The translations under genes were made by a program, and so were the position numbers. Below the pieces are notes generated by a model. It had not been told where the DNA came from. It saw only the letters and a list, made by a program, of their open reading frames with translations, and made no database searches. DNA of 64,000 bases from Neospora caninum Liverpool (Eukaryota; Apicomplexa; Conoidasida; Eucoccidiorida; Sarcocystidae): contig NC_018386.1 of the NCBI RefSeq assembly GCF_000208865.1, positions 124,001-188,000 on the forward strand, given 5' to 3'. This document shows, piece by piece, positions 43,688-55,302 of this stretch (within the stretch, counting starts at the first letter, position 1; every line of letters begins with the position of its first letter).

Positions 43688-46600
43688 TGTATGTATATAC
43701 GTATACTTTTATATTTATATATGCGTGTATATTTGGATGTGTGTATATACGATTATGTCATTTAGATAGCAGTAAATGTTTGTGGAAGTGTGGATGTGCA
43801 GTTCCTTACCTGAGAAGCGGGTCGGTGACGATTGACCCGTCGCGGGCGAGAGCGAAGTCTGCCTGGTTCGCGAGGAACTTCGTGGCAGGGACTGAGCCGA
43901 TTCCCACGAGGACGATGTCTGCTTGGATGATTTCCCCGGAGGCGAGCTCGACACCAGTGACGCGGTTGCGGGTCGACCTGGAGAGGAAAAGACAAGCCGT
44001 GACGCAACGCCGGTGGACTGCGACAGAGAAGACTGCGGCACAAAACGGGACGGAGATTGCAAGCACGGAGCAGTTGTCAAGCGACCGGAGACGAACCGAG
44101 AACGAAGCACCTGTCGCGACGCGGGCGCGAGCGTCGAGAGACGCGATAACCCTCTCGCCTCTTTCTCCTCAGGGGCGACGTGCGCTCTCGCGGCGTCAGT
44201 CCTCGCCGTGTTCGCCAAAAGAGCGATCCGTTTCGTGTGGGCATGCGATGCGCGTCGAACCACGTGTTTTTTGTGTCTTGTTCCATCTTTTACACGTCAG
44301 TTGTCTTCTCTTCGAGCTCCGGTCCACGTAGGATACGCACAGATGTGTGAACTGAAATCTGCTTTCAGGTCTCCATACCAGCCGGTTGTTTGTTCTCTTC
44401 CTCCCTCCACTGCTCCGTCTTCTTGTTTGAAGACCAGGCGCGTGCCCCACTCGGCTTTTCGTCTTCATCATTTGCGTTTTCCTTTTGTGGGCCTTGCACT
44501 GTGTGTGTTTTGGCCTTTCTGGTTGGTCCTTTTCACCTGGCTACCTTTCAGGGGGAGACAAGGCACCTACGTGAAACCTGTCACTTTGCTGTGCGGGTAG
44601 TAACGCACGCCTTTGCCGGTGATCAACTGCTTGATGCTTTCGCCTACGCGATGTCCCAAGATCCTCTCGAAAGGGACGCTCTCCTGAACAGAGGAAACAG
44701 CAAGAAAATGCGCCAGGGAAATCACAGATCAACGCGAAGCCGTTGCTCGAAAACACACACGGGGAGCAAGCAACAGTTGTCTTCTCGGCGTTCGCCGCCT
44801 GCATGCGACAGCCCACCCCCAGACAAAAAAACACTCGCTCGCTCTCTTCCCGGCATCACAGCCGCTTGCATTGTTCCTCCGCTTCTCTTCTTTTCCCTCG
44901 TTCAGTTCCTTCTCTTCTTCCTTCTCTTCCTTTCCTCTCATTCTCCTCTCTTTCTCTTCTCTCTTCTTGCTTTCCTCTCATTCTCCTCTCTTTCTCTTCT
45001 CTCTTCTTGCTTTCCTCTCATTCTCCTCTCTTTCTCTTCTCTCTTCTTGCTTTCCTCTCATTCTCCTCTCTTTCTCTTCTCTCTTCTTGCTTTCCTCTCA
45101 TTCTCCTCTCTTTCTCTTCTCTCTTCTTGCTTTCCTCTCATTCTCCTCTCTTTCTCTTCTCTCTTCTTGCTTTCCTCTCATTCTCCTCTCTTTCTCCTCT
45201 TTCTTCTTCTTCTTCTCTTTCTCCTCTTTCTTCTTCTCCTTCTCTTTCTCCTCTCTCTTTCTTCTTCTCTTTCTCCTCTCTCTTTCTTCTTCTCCTCTCT
45301 CTTTCTTCTTCTCCTCTCTCTTTCTTCTTCTCTTTCTTCCTCTCTTTCTCTTCTCTCTTTTCTCTTTCTTTGCTCTCACCTGGCCGATGACTGTGACATT
45401 TTTGCAGCCGCGTCGCTGGAAGGCGGAGGCGAGTTCGACGCCGACAAAGGAGGAACCGATGATGGCTACTCGAGGGTTCGAGTTGAAGCGGCTGTTTTCC
45501 TCCAGGAACTTCCCGAGTTCCTGAAGATCGTTCACGTCCCGCACCGTGAAGATGCCACGGGCGGTCCCGTTCGGCAGCCCCGACAGGCGACGCGTCTCGC
45601 TTCCAGTGCAGAGAAGAAGCTGCGCGCCAGGAGACAAAACGAGTTGCGCGACGACGTCGAAAACAAAGGGAAAAAGAGAACCCATTTCGTCACACACAAA
45701 CCAAACGCCCTCGCCTGCGGGCTTCATTTCCTCCTCTACGGTACACAAAGACACTGGAGTCGAGAGATCTACAACTGCAACCCATATACCGCAGTACCTA
45801 CAAAGGTGCACGCATGCCCTTCATACAAATACATACATATACATGTGTATGTATATATACGTAGATGCATGTATGTATGTATGGCTATTTTTTCTCTGGA
45901 TCTCTGTCGATGTGTAGATTTTTATAGATCTGCATTGGGCGATATAGACCTGAATGAGCGGAGGAAAGCGTCTCGATGTACGATGAATTTGCAATACTTC
46001 CTCGGATGCCTCTTACTTTATCGAAGTTCACATCTGCCGCGCCTCCCTCGAGGCGGACGGTCTTTTTCTTCAAGTCGACACCGACGGCGCGAGAGTTGAG
46101 GAGCACCTGAACGTCCAGCTCCTCCTGAAGAGTCTGCAGAGGGCGAAGAAGAACTGGAGAAAAAAGACAAGAAAGCGAAGCAGAGATCCTTTGCATGCTG
46201 CGAAGCAACCAAGAGGTGCTCAGAGAAGAAAGGGAAGAACGACGCGCAGGAAACGCGTGGCGGTCTGCCGGAGCGGATGCAAAGGGATAACCGAGAGGGA
46301 ATGGAAACGGAGGCGGAGACGTCTGTAACAGCAAAGAAGAAAGAGAAGACGAGGTGAGGCGAGGAAACGAACGCTGACTTACTATTGTCAACTTTCGCGT
46401 TGAGATTCTTCGTCAGCACCGGGCGGTCGTAGGGAGGGACCGACTCCTCGCAAATCATGACAATGCGGCCTAAAAAAAAGACAAAAAGAGACCCAGCACG
46501 CGAGAATCAATCATGAATGCAGGTAGCCACGCTCATGCAAATATGCAAATACAGGCCGAGATCCATTAGGTGAGCGAGGCCGGGGGTGAGCGAGGCCGAG

Positions 46601-48491
46601 GGAGTGTAGAGTCGGGTAGGCCGCCTAAGCTTTGTGTGAAGGGAGTTGTAAAGCGATGTGGAAAAGGAAATCCCTTACCGTCGAAGCCTTCCGCGCGGAG
46701 AGTCTCAGCAGCTGTCGCCGCCGCTGCCCCGCCTCCGAGGAGAACGAACGTCTCCGTTTTTTTCCCTTTTTTCTCCTTCGCGTACACCCCCTTCGCCCGT
46801 ACGGTCACCTCGTCGGGGATCTGCGCGACGACACGTCCGTTCTTGACTTCGATGGCGTACGTTGGAATTGCGCTGAGCGCGGGCCCTAGACGAAGGAGAA
46901 AAGACAGAAAAAAAGGAAAAAAAGAGGATCAGAACAGGGAGGGCATGCAGGAGCTGTAGCGGGGGCCGCCGTCTCGCGACCGTCGTTCACTTGAACAGAC
47001 CATTCAAAAAGGGAAGCGCGGAGGGGGGGGGGGGGGGAGGAAAGGAAGGGGAAAGGCGGGAAGACAGCAAAGGTGGAGTGAGAGAAAAAGAATGAGAGAA
47101 GCGACAGAAAGCGAGGGACAAAGACACAGTGAGAGAGATCCAGAGAGAGAGGAGAAAGAACCCCAGAGAGGCATGGAAAGAGAGAGAAACGGGGAGGGAA
47201 AGAGAGAGAAAAGGAGAGAGAAACGGGGAGGGAAAGGGAGAGAAAAAGAAGAGAGAAACGGGGAGGGAAAGAGAGACGGAAATAGAGATATAGAGAGAAA
47301 GGAGACAACCAGAGAGAGAAGAAGAGAAAGGGAGGGAGAAAGAGCGAGGAGATAGAGAGAACGAGGTAAACAGTGAGAAAGATAAAGGTAGAGGACTGAC
47401 AGTGAGTGGCTGAGCTCACCGTTCACACATTTTCCAGTTTCAAGGTCGAACTCGGCATCGTGGAACGGGCACGTGACGGTTCGCTTCGCCGTGACGATAC
47501 CTGGGCCGAACCGGAGAAAAGAGAAAAGAAGATGGAAAGATAGGAAGGCACCTGGAAAAACGAATCACCCGTAGATCACCGACACGCGGGAGAAAGAAGT
47601 GCCGCAGGAAACCGAGAAGAGGGAGAGGAAAGCGAGGAGGGAGAGAATACGGGAGCGATACCGAAGCGACGGCGGCCTCAGCAGAAAAAGGAAAAGAAAA
47701 GGACGAGAAGATGGAAAAGAAAGGAACGAGAAAAGGACAGGCGAGAACGCGAAACCGTACCTTTCACGAGAGATGCGCTGTAGTGGCTGCAGCTTGCTCC
47801 AGTGCAGTAGAAAGTGCCGTCGGCAGTTCGTGAGAGAAGAACTTTGTCTTTTCCTGAGGCGGCGAAGAGCACAGGACGGAAAAAGCAGAAGAGATAGCGG
47901 CAAGCAGCGCGGCTGCCTCCTCCCCGATATGTCGCTTGCAGTGGAGTTCCTGGCGAGGAGGAAAAGCCTTCAACCGGCACCACCAGGCTCTCCCCTGCTG
48001 CACGCGGTCTTCCTGTCGCTCTCTGCTCCCTTCTGGCCAGCGCGCGCCTCCGGTTTCCACCCTCTCTTCCCTCCGGTCCCTCCCTGTCTCTCCACCTTCT
48101 TCTGTCCGCCTCTCGTTCTCCTACCGCCGTTCACGGCGACCTCGTAGAGTCCGCCTTTCTCGAAGTCTTCGACTGCTCCGAGGTCGACGGCCTTCCCTTT
48201 TGGTTTCTCTGCGCAGGCAACTGCCCGCGGAGCGTTTCCGAACGCTCGGGCGAGGCGCTTGTCGGCGCGCTGATAGCTGTCGGAGAAGAAGACGACGGAG
48301 GAGACACCCGCAGCGAGGGCCGCCCAGAGGCGGATTCGCGAAGACGCGTCGAAGGATTTCTCGTCCGCCGCCTGCTTGGCAGCGAGAACGCCTGGGGACA
48401 CGCACGCGGCGCGAGCAGGCTCGGACGGCGAAGAAAGAAAGAGAGTTCTCTGGGCGAGGCGCCGCCACGCCTGTTCAGGGACGCGAACCAT
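41005..48491 (-). CDS. AIFM3-like Rieske / pyridine nucleotide-disulfide oxidoreductase
   Basis: Fourteen exons, 655 residues: 48491-48125, 47853-47761, 47500-47420, 46885-46679, 46469-46383, 46153-46017, 45619-45380, 44683-44571, 43977-43810, 43175-43111, 42522-42387, 42073-41977, 41475-41338, 41043-41005. Phases agree at every junction. A hydrophobic anchor sits at 54-70. The Rieske [2Fe-2S] motif is complete: C144-S-H146, 17 residues, C164-P-F-H167. Then come the FAD Rossmann loop LLGGGAAAATAAE, LLLCTGSETRR, the NAD loop IIGSSFVGVELA, VYVAGD and a C-terminal FFWTMIFGKAMR block. This is the human AIFM3 order and about its length (605). It should move electrons between NAD(P)H, FAD and the cluster, probably membrane-anchored in an organelle such as the mitochondrion; the substrate is unknown. 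An in-frame GTG 63 nt upstream is not a credible start. Exon 13 has a duplicated donor. Confidence 0.9.
41234..41389. repeat. 78-bp tandem duplication spanning an exon-intron boundary
   Basis: Two perfect 78-bp copies at 41234-41311 and 41312-41389. Each carries the end of coding exon 13 of the AIFM3-like gene plus its GTAAGAG donor (minus strand). The donors fall at 41337 and 41259. As 78 is 26 codons, use of the distal donor adds 26 residues in frame. Confidence 0.95.
43646..43688. repeat. TA microsatellite
   Basis: A pure TA run followed by TATGTA words in the intron between exons 43977-43810 and 43175-43111 of the AIFM3-like gene. A shorter TA run lies at 43302-43322 in the same intron. 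Confidence 0.9.
44931..45370. repeat. 40-bp minisatellite plus CT-rich tail
   Basis: Six perfect 40-bp copies (44931-45170) of a unit starting TTTCCTCTCATTCTCC, a partial seventh, then TCTTCT/CTTTCT microsatellite to 45370. On the coding strand of the AIFM3-like gene this is a purine-rich intron next to the donor at 45379. The plus-strand Leu/Phe/Ser open frame through it is an artefact. Confidence 0.95.
47023..47395. repeat. G-run and GA-rich tract
   Basis: A run of about 15 G (47023-47037) followed by some 350 bp of AGAGAGGGA-type sequence with repeated AACGGGGAGGGAAAG words. It is intronic in the AIFM3-like gene, where the transcript strand is pyrimidine-rich. Confidence 0.9.
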
Positions 48492-49886
48492 GTTGGGGAA
48501 CACGGAGGAAAGGCGAGACGCAGGGGGAAAGAGGAAAAGAGAAAGAGGATTCACGGCTCAGTCTTTGTAACGTTCAAGGAAGGCGACAGCCAACGGAGCA
48601 GGGTGCATGCGCGTCGGACTTTTTTCTGCGCTTGCGGGTTGGAACGAGCGGAGCGATGGAGCACGCAAAGTGAGAAAGGAAAGTGAGTTTCCTCTTTCTG
48701 AGCTGAGGAAAAAAGGAACCCGGACGAGCTCCTTTCGGAGGGAAACGCGCTCTCGCTCTCGCGATCTCGCGATCTCTCGACTTGTGCATATACACACATG
48801 CGACGCGCGCGCGCGCAATGCCGACTGCTCGAAGGGAGAGAGACACCCGAAATGAGGAGAGAGGTCTCGCCGGCGGGGGTTCCAGCCTTTGGCGAAAAGT
48901 GGTCAAACGCGTTTCCGACGCTTCCGGAAGCCGACACAAGAACATCTGGAGACAGTTTCCGTGAGAAGTTCAGACGGGAGATCTTCTCTTGCTCGCCCGT
49001 GGACGCGCCGTGCAGGTTCCAGCTCGGAAAGAGAACGCACGCGAGTGCGCCTTGTCTCTCTCGTGGGCTGCAGCCGCCGAAGAGTCCGCGGCGGACAGCT
49101 TCTCTTGTTCTCGCTGAGGCAGAGCCTGTAAAAGACGCTCCTAAGGACACACACACTCCAGGCAGAAAAAGGGAGAACGGAAAAACCGAGAGAAATCGAG
49201 AGAAACCGAGAGAAAGCGCGAAAAAGCGCGAGAGGCGATTGTGTCTGGAATAGTTGGCGGCGCCTCGTTCACGCCTTCGTGTCGAGACGAGCGTTCGCCC
49301 GCAGTCGTCGAACATCGGTGATATATTTTGCGAGGCCGAGCTCCGCTGCTCTCGGCGTCGGCGTTGTCTTGTTCTCACTTGCATGCGCGCGCGTTTGCGG
49401 CGGCGCCTGACAAGACAGAATCGACGGTTTCTTCTTTCTCTTCGTCGTGGAACCACGGAGATTCTTTCCTTCTCCACTCTGGGGTCAATTCCCGCTTCTC
49501 TTTCCTCTCCCTCCAGTCGCTTCTCCGTCGTTCCGGGTCGCCTGTGTCTCTCCGGGAGTCTCCTGAGGACGCCTCTGTCTCCTCTCTTTTCTCTCTCCTT
49601 CCCACTTCTCTCTCTCTTTGCCTTACTCTCTTTTCTTAAACCCCCATCTCTCTCCTTGCCTCTCTCTTTTCTCATGTCTCTCTCTCCTCGCTTCCTTTCC
49701 ACCTTCATCTGTGTCTTCTCCGGAGGCTTCGCCTGTCACACTGTCCCAAAGACGATGTAGAGGAACAGAGTTGCTGGCCGTGGAGGCCGTATTCCGACAG
49801 ACTCTGATGTCTTCTCTTGGTTACGCTCACATATTCTCTCTCTCTGCTTTTGTGTGTACTCTCGTTCTGCTCCATGGACACCCGAC
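48492..49886. other. Head-to-head promoter region, AIFM3-like / release factor
   Basis: A 1.4-kb region between two divergent start codons. TGCATGC occurs at 48604-48610 (113 bp before the AIFM3-like ATG) and at 49380-49386. A CG alternation lies near 48805. Long CT-rich stretches (49440-49860) precede the release-factor start. No gene recognised. Confidence 0.55.
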
Positions 49887-52800
49887 ATGGGGCGTTCCTC
49901 TGTCGTGTGTCTCTCTCTCCTGCGTCTGTGCTTCTTGTCCCTCTCATTTCTCTTCTTCGCTTCCTCCCCCTGCGCAGACGGGGCGTCCTTCATTTCTCCT
50001 TCTTCTCTTCCGAGCAGGCGCGCGTTTGCCTTTCCTTCCTCGTCTCCTTTTTCTCTCTCTTCGCTCTCTCTCTTCCCGTCCCCGTCCGCTCCCCTCGCGA
50101 CTTCTCGCCGCTTCTCTGCGAACTCGACCGTCTCCGCTCCATCCCTCGCCTTTGCTGGCCTCGCCCACACCATGTCTCTCTCGGCGCCTTCGCCATGGAG
50201 ACAGGAAAGGCTCCACTGCGTCATGGATCCGTCTATCCCGTCTCACTCTTCGCGCGGTGCCCTCTGTTCTCCCTCTCCCCCCGTCGCGGCTTCGCGCTCC
50301 CCGTATCAGAGACTGTCTTGCTCTACTTCTTCTCGTTCTCCTTCTCGTTCTCCTCTTTTCTGTTCATCCCTCGCTTTTTCTCGCTCCTCGGCTCTGTATC
50401 CCTCTCGCTCCTCCTCTCCCTCTCCTTCTTCTCTTTCCTCTTCTCTCTCACCCTTCTCCTTTGCGGATTGGGTTCGACGGCAGGCGGGGCGACGGCGATG
50501 GACGTCCTGTCGCGCGTCTGAGAGGAGAGAAGAGACGGCGGAGAGGAGAGACGGGAAGCGCCGAGTCGTCTCGAGTGTCTCTTCCGCGTCAGAGTTTTTT
50601 CTCCTTTCCAGCCTGAGGGAACTTCGCGCCGCTGCAGCCGGTCTCGTCGCCGGTGCGTCAGCTTGCCCCGAGGAATCCAACCCTCCAGGCGACGCCGTAG
50701 ACTCGCCGTCCTCTTCGGCGTTTTGGAGCAAGCAGGGACGACGAGCGCCTCGAGGGTCCGTGCCGAAGAACGTGATTTCTTTGTGTCAGCAGCTCGGCGT
50801 GTGGGAAGAAGAGAGAGACAACCTGACCCAGCTGGAGGCGGAGCTCAGGGCTGTGGAGACAGCCAGAGGGAGAGGCGAAGACTCGTCAAAAAGTGACAGT
50901 CCGAGAGAACAGCGGTGCGCGCGAGAGATAGAAGAAGAGGGAGAAGCCGAGCACGCGCGCAGTGGACAACATGGAGAAAGAGGAGAGGTGAACGGGGACG
51001 AAGGCCGAGGCGGCGAAAAAGAAAGGAAGGAGAGATCCAGGGAGGGCGGCAGAGAGAGAGAACGCAGCGAGGAGGAAGAACTGATTCTTTTGTTGCAGCA
51101 GGAACGCGAAGAGGCGCAAGACAGGCTAAGAGCTGTTGAAGAAGCGATCGAGGTGCGAGAGAGGAAATGAGGGTTCCTTTTCCACTTTGAACGGGCGCGG
51201 GATTCCATTCATTAGGAAAAACAGGTGGGAACTCGAGACACCATCGCGCCTACCGCTTCGAAACCGTTTTCACCCTCTCTGTTCTCGACCTTTTGCCACG
51301 GTGTCCGTCTTGTCCGTTTTTTTCGCAAGTGAAAACTCGCCCCTGTCCCTCTCGACGCACGAGCAGGGGAAACTGAGGCGGGACAAAACGGCAGGGCATT
51401 TCTGCGGGGCCGGTTTTCTTTCGGGTGGATTCCGCGTCGCCGTTTCCACGTTTTTGACGACGCGCTCTCTCTTCGCCTGTCGCAGAAAGTGGCGCTGATG
51501 CCAGAGGAAGAGAACAAAAACGCGAATGTGGCGATCGTGGAGATCCGCCCCGCCGCAGGGGGCGAAGAGGCTCAGCTCTGGGCGACAGATCTCGCCGAGG
51601 TGAGAGAATCGCGGGAACAAAGAGAGAAGGGACCTGGACTTCACTCAAGATCTCTTGTTTCGCCTCCATTTCTCTTCTCCCGCCTCTCCTTTCCTACCTT
51701 CCAAGTTCGTGTGCACACACCGTCTCTTCACCTAGACTTCTGAATCTCGTACAGAAGGGCAGACACAGATACTTGTACGGAGAGCGACACGATATAAAAC
51801 AGTATAAATGTATGAATATGTGAGCGTACACGTATATGGGCGAATATATGAACAGAATCACACACATATATACATACGTGTATGCATGCGCACATACATA
51901 CATGCATGCATACATACATACATGCATATGTAGATATAATTGTGTGTCGGATAGAAAATGGGAATCTTAAAGGGTCATGTGTGTATGCATGCATACGTAT
52001 GTATATCTGTATGCATGCAGCTTTTCGTGGTTGTTGGCTGCGCCTGTTTTCTTTCTTTTCGCGTCTTATATTTGGATGTGGCGCGAACCCTTCGTCCTGT
52101 TTTCGCGGCGCTGGCGCCTCCCCCACCCTCGTTTTCTGGCGTTTCTCTTTCTCTCTCTTGCGAGATGTACACGCGTTTTTTCGAGCTCCAGAAGACTTGG
52201 AGGTTCGCTCAACTCCAGCTGGCGGGGCCGAACGCGGGCTCCAAATCTCCCGCTTTGCAGCGGCGAGACGACGCGGCGCCTGCGCGGCGCAAATCGCGTG
52301 CAGGCTCTTCTCGGCCAACCTCGAAGGAAGAAGAACGGAACGCCGTCTCTGGCGCTCTCGGCGGCGTCACCTGCATTGCCTTCCGAGTCGAGGGCCCCGG
52401 GGTGTACAGACAGCTGCTGAAGGAGAGCGGCGTGCACCGTGTTCAGCGAGTGCCTCGCACTGAAACTCAGGTACACGGCGGAAGGGCGTTTCGAGTCTGC
52501 GCTGCTTGCGTCGTTTGCAAAAAGCGAGAAGACACCCCGTTTCTGGTTCACTTCGTGGCTCAACACGCCTGCACGGGAGGCTCCTCGCGCGCTCCGTCTG
52601 TGACTCCGCAGCGCACGCGTTCGAGAAGGGAATCGCGGCAAAAGTGCGCCGTGGACCAGAGTTCCAGAACAGAGCCTCTGTGACACGCGGAAGGAATTCC
52701 GAAACCTCTCCGAGAGTCTTCGTCTTCCCATTCCGCTTTCCTTTCTCGCGCTGTCGCCTTCTTCACAGGGTCGGATTCACACTTCCACGGCAACTGTCGC

Positions 52801-54616
52801 GATCGTCGCTGAGCACGTACGGACGTCTCTCTCGCCCCAGTTTTGGTTTTCTCCGCAGGCGCAAACTCGTCGAATTTGCACGCAAACGCCTGCTTCGACA
52901 TGTCTTGTCCAGTTTCCGTGCTCTTCCAACCCTCGGTCTGCCTTCTCGACTCGCCTTCTCGTGTCTCTCTTTGGAGCCTCTCCGCCTGTCGCCGTTTCCC
53001 CCTCGTGTCTCGCACTGTCCCTGCTGTCTCTTCGTGTCTCCAGGTGGAAAACCCTTTCCGGCGTTTGCCGCACTTTGGTCGTTGCTCGCGTTCTCTCCGT
53101 CAGCTCCTCGCGCGCGTGTGTGTCTGTGACTCCGTTTTCGTTTCCGTTTTTCAAAGCGGTGCCGGTTTGATGCGTTCTTCTCCGCCTCGTCTCTGCGCGC
53201 CCGTCGCCTGCCGTGCCTCCCACGCCGCGCGCGTCTTCCGTGTCGATCGTTCTTCTTAGAACTTCCAAGGCGTGGCGCTCGACGAAGCAGACCTCGTTAT
53301 TCGCACGGCCCGCTCGTCAGGCTGCGGCGGCCAGAACGTCAACAAGGTAGGACGTTTTTGCCTCCCCGGAGACGCATGAATTTTTCTCCGCAAACAAGGC
53401 GGTGTCCGATCTCCCCGGGGCATTCTCGCCCCGTCGGCTGCGTGTGTGTGTGTGTCTCTTGGGGAGAATGCACGGTTCTCATCCAAGATATATATTTATC
53501 TCTCGCAGGTTCGGTCTCCTGGAGCTGCAGACCCTCTCTCGGGCACGCCGGCGCCTGAGGACGGAGGCCGCAGAGTGTGCGGGAGGATTCTGAGATCTAC
53601 CTCTCTCCTCGTCCAGGTGTTATTTCACAGGTGTTTTTTTTCCGGCGCCGTTTCGCCGCTTTTTTGGCCGCTCGAATCGCTCGTCACGCGAGACCGGTGA
53701 CGGAAAGGGAGAGAGAAGTCGGAAGACGCCCCGGGAGGCTTCAAGTCTCTTTCCTAGCCTTGCTGTGCGTTCGGTCTCTGTCCCTCAGGTCGAAACCGCC
53801 GTCGATCTCCTGCATGCGCCGACCGGAATTCGCATCTTTTGTCAGCAGGAGCGGACCCAGGCCGCAAACAAAAAGGTGCGTCCCCTGGCGCAGCAGCCAC
53901 GCGCGACTCCAAACGCGAAACGAGAGGACACCGGAGAGGAGATGGAGAGAGAAGCAGGCAGAGAAGGGAAGCAAAAGGAGAAAAGTAGGGACAGCGGTTT
54001 GAGGCGATCGCGGAGCCACACAGACGGAGTCAGAGGAGACACATGTGTGCTTCTTTTGGGGCCTGCAGGCTGCGAAGGAAATTCTGCTGAAGAAGTTGGC
54101 CGCTCGCCACGAAGAGGAAGTCGTCCAGCAAATGCGAGAAGAACGGCGAGAGCAGGTGCGTTTCCATTTCCGAGTTTCCTTCTCTTTCTCCTTTTCGGTC
54201 TCCTTTCTTCGTCTGCTTTTTGTGTGTGTCTTCTCTTGCATTCTCTGCCTCTTTTCCCACACGACACCCGTCTCTCAGCTAGAAGACTGCGCGGAACCCT
54301 ACGGATCCTTGGCTGGGCATGCGTCTCTCAGTGCGCGTCGCGCTCTCTCTGAACGCGTTTCCACTGTGTTTCTTCCCTCCAGGTCTGCTCGGGCCTGAGA
54401 AGTGAGCGCGTGCGCACCTACAACTTTCGAGACGGACGCGTGAACGAGCATCGCCTGACCGGCGGCGAAGGCCTCTTCGCCTTGAAGCCGATCCTCGAGG
54501 GGCAATTGCATGCGCTGCATGCGCGGCTGGATCGGCAAGAAGCCGAGCAGCGTGTGCGGCAGATGGTCGCGGAACTCAAGGCCAAGGAAGCGAGCACGCG
54601 CAAGGACGGGAGGTGA
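49887..54616 (+). CDS. Organellar class I peptide chain release factor, RF1 type
   Basis: It recognises stop codons and triggers peptidyl-tRNA hydrolysis on an organelle ribosome. Eight exons, 742 residues: 49887-51152, 51486-51599, 52165-52470, 52769-52816, 53260-53346, 53789-53875, 54069-54155 and 54383-54616, all phase 0. RF1 landmarks: [24 protein letters not shown], the codon-reading tripeptide PRT at 557-559 (the PxT class of RF1, for UAA/UAG), [11 protein letters not shown], the catalytic GGQ at 601-603 in [11 protein letters not shown], and [15 protein letters not shown]. The first 330 residues have no RF1 counterpart. The leader from M at 49887 is signal-peptide-like ([17 protein letters not shown]) followed by Ser/Arg-rich sequence, as in bipartite apicoplast leaders; mitochondrial import is the alternative. 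A Glu/Arg-rich linker lies at about 330-420. The frame upstream of 49887 opens with GTG only. Confidence 0.88.
51800..52018. repeat. CATA / TGCATG microsatellite region
   Basis: CATACATA, ACATGCATGC and TATGTATA words are interspersed in the intron between exons 51486-51599 and 52165-52470 of the release-factor gene. Confidence 0.85.
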
Positions 54617-55302
54617 CGAAACGAAAGCGCGACAAGTCTCAGCTCAGGCAGCCCGCGGAGGGCCCCCCGCCGGAAAACGCGAGAGGCAGGCATCGCGCAA
54701 AACAGAGGAAGCCAGTCAGCGAAGATCCAGAAGGATCCGCGCAAAGCATAGCAAAGACAGAAGAGAAACGAGAGAGAGGCGCAACGAGAGAGCCGCTGTG
54801 CGTGGACGCACCCTGACAGCGAAAACGTTTTCACGCCTGCGAGCAGTAGCAGAGCGTAGTCGGTTTTTCAAAACAGAGACACCGAGAACCCCTCAGCCAC
54901 ACATCGTCGCAGGACGCCGTCCCGTCGGCTGGGCTTAATCGCCTGCGATGGAGAGGTGTTCTCCCTTGCATCGTTCTGTGTCCCCGCTCGTTTCACGGCC
55001 CATGTACTTGTCCGTAGGTCGCGGTCTACACGTCAGCCGCGCTCTACGTCTAAAACGCTTGCGCGCGGCAACAGACAAAAAAACGAACAAAAGTGTGTTT
55101 GTGGCAGCGACACGCCCGCTGCGACTCGTCGCCGCTCGCGACCAGCGGCGCACCCAAACGCTGCGTTGGACTCGGTTTCCGAAGGCCCTTCCCCCCCCCT
55201 CGCGTGTTTCGCGCTACTCGGTCTTTTCTGCCTTCTTGCCACGGAGTCCAGACGACCGATTTGCGGGAGTTTCTTTCGCGTTGCCGTTTTTTCGGCGCGC
55301 TT
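54617..55302. other. Convergent 3' spacer, release factor / isoleucyl-tRNA synthetase
   Basis: A 686-bp region holding both 3' UTRs. No repeat or RNA gene noted. Confidence 0.7.

Noticed and set aside
44931..45200. Regular repeat array considered as CRISPR-like
   Set aside because: The 40-bp units are contiguous with no unique spacers, the host is eukaryotic and no cas genes are present.
44390..46099. 569-codon plus-strand Leu/Ser/Phe-rich frame resembling a multi-pass membrane protein
   Set aside because: It is generated by the CT-rich 40-bp repeat in an intron of the opposite-strand AIFM3-like gene.
49854..49886. Upstream extension of the release factor
   Set aside because: The frame opens with GTG, not ATG. 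The first ATG at 49887 starts a good signal-peptide-like leader.
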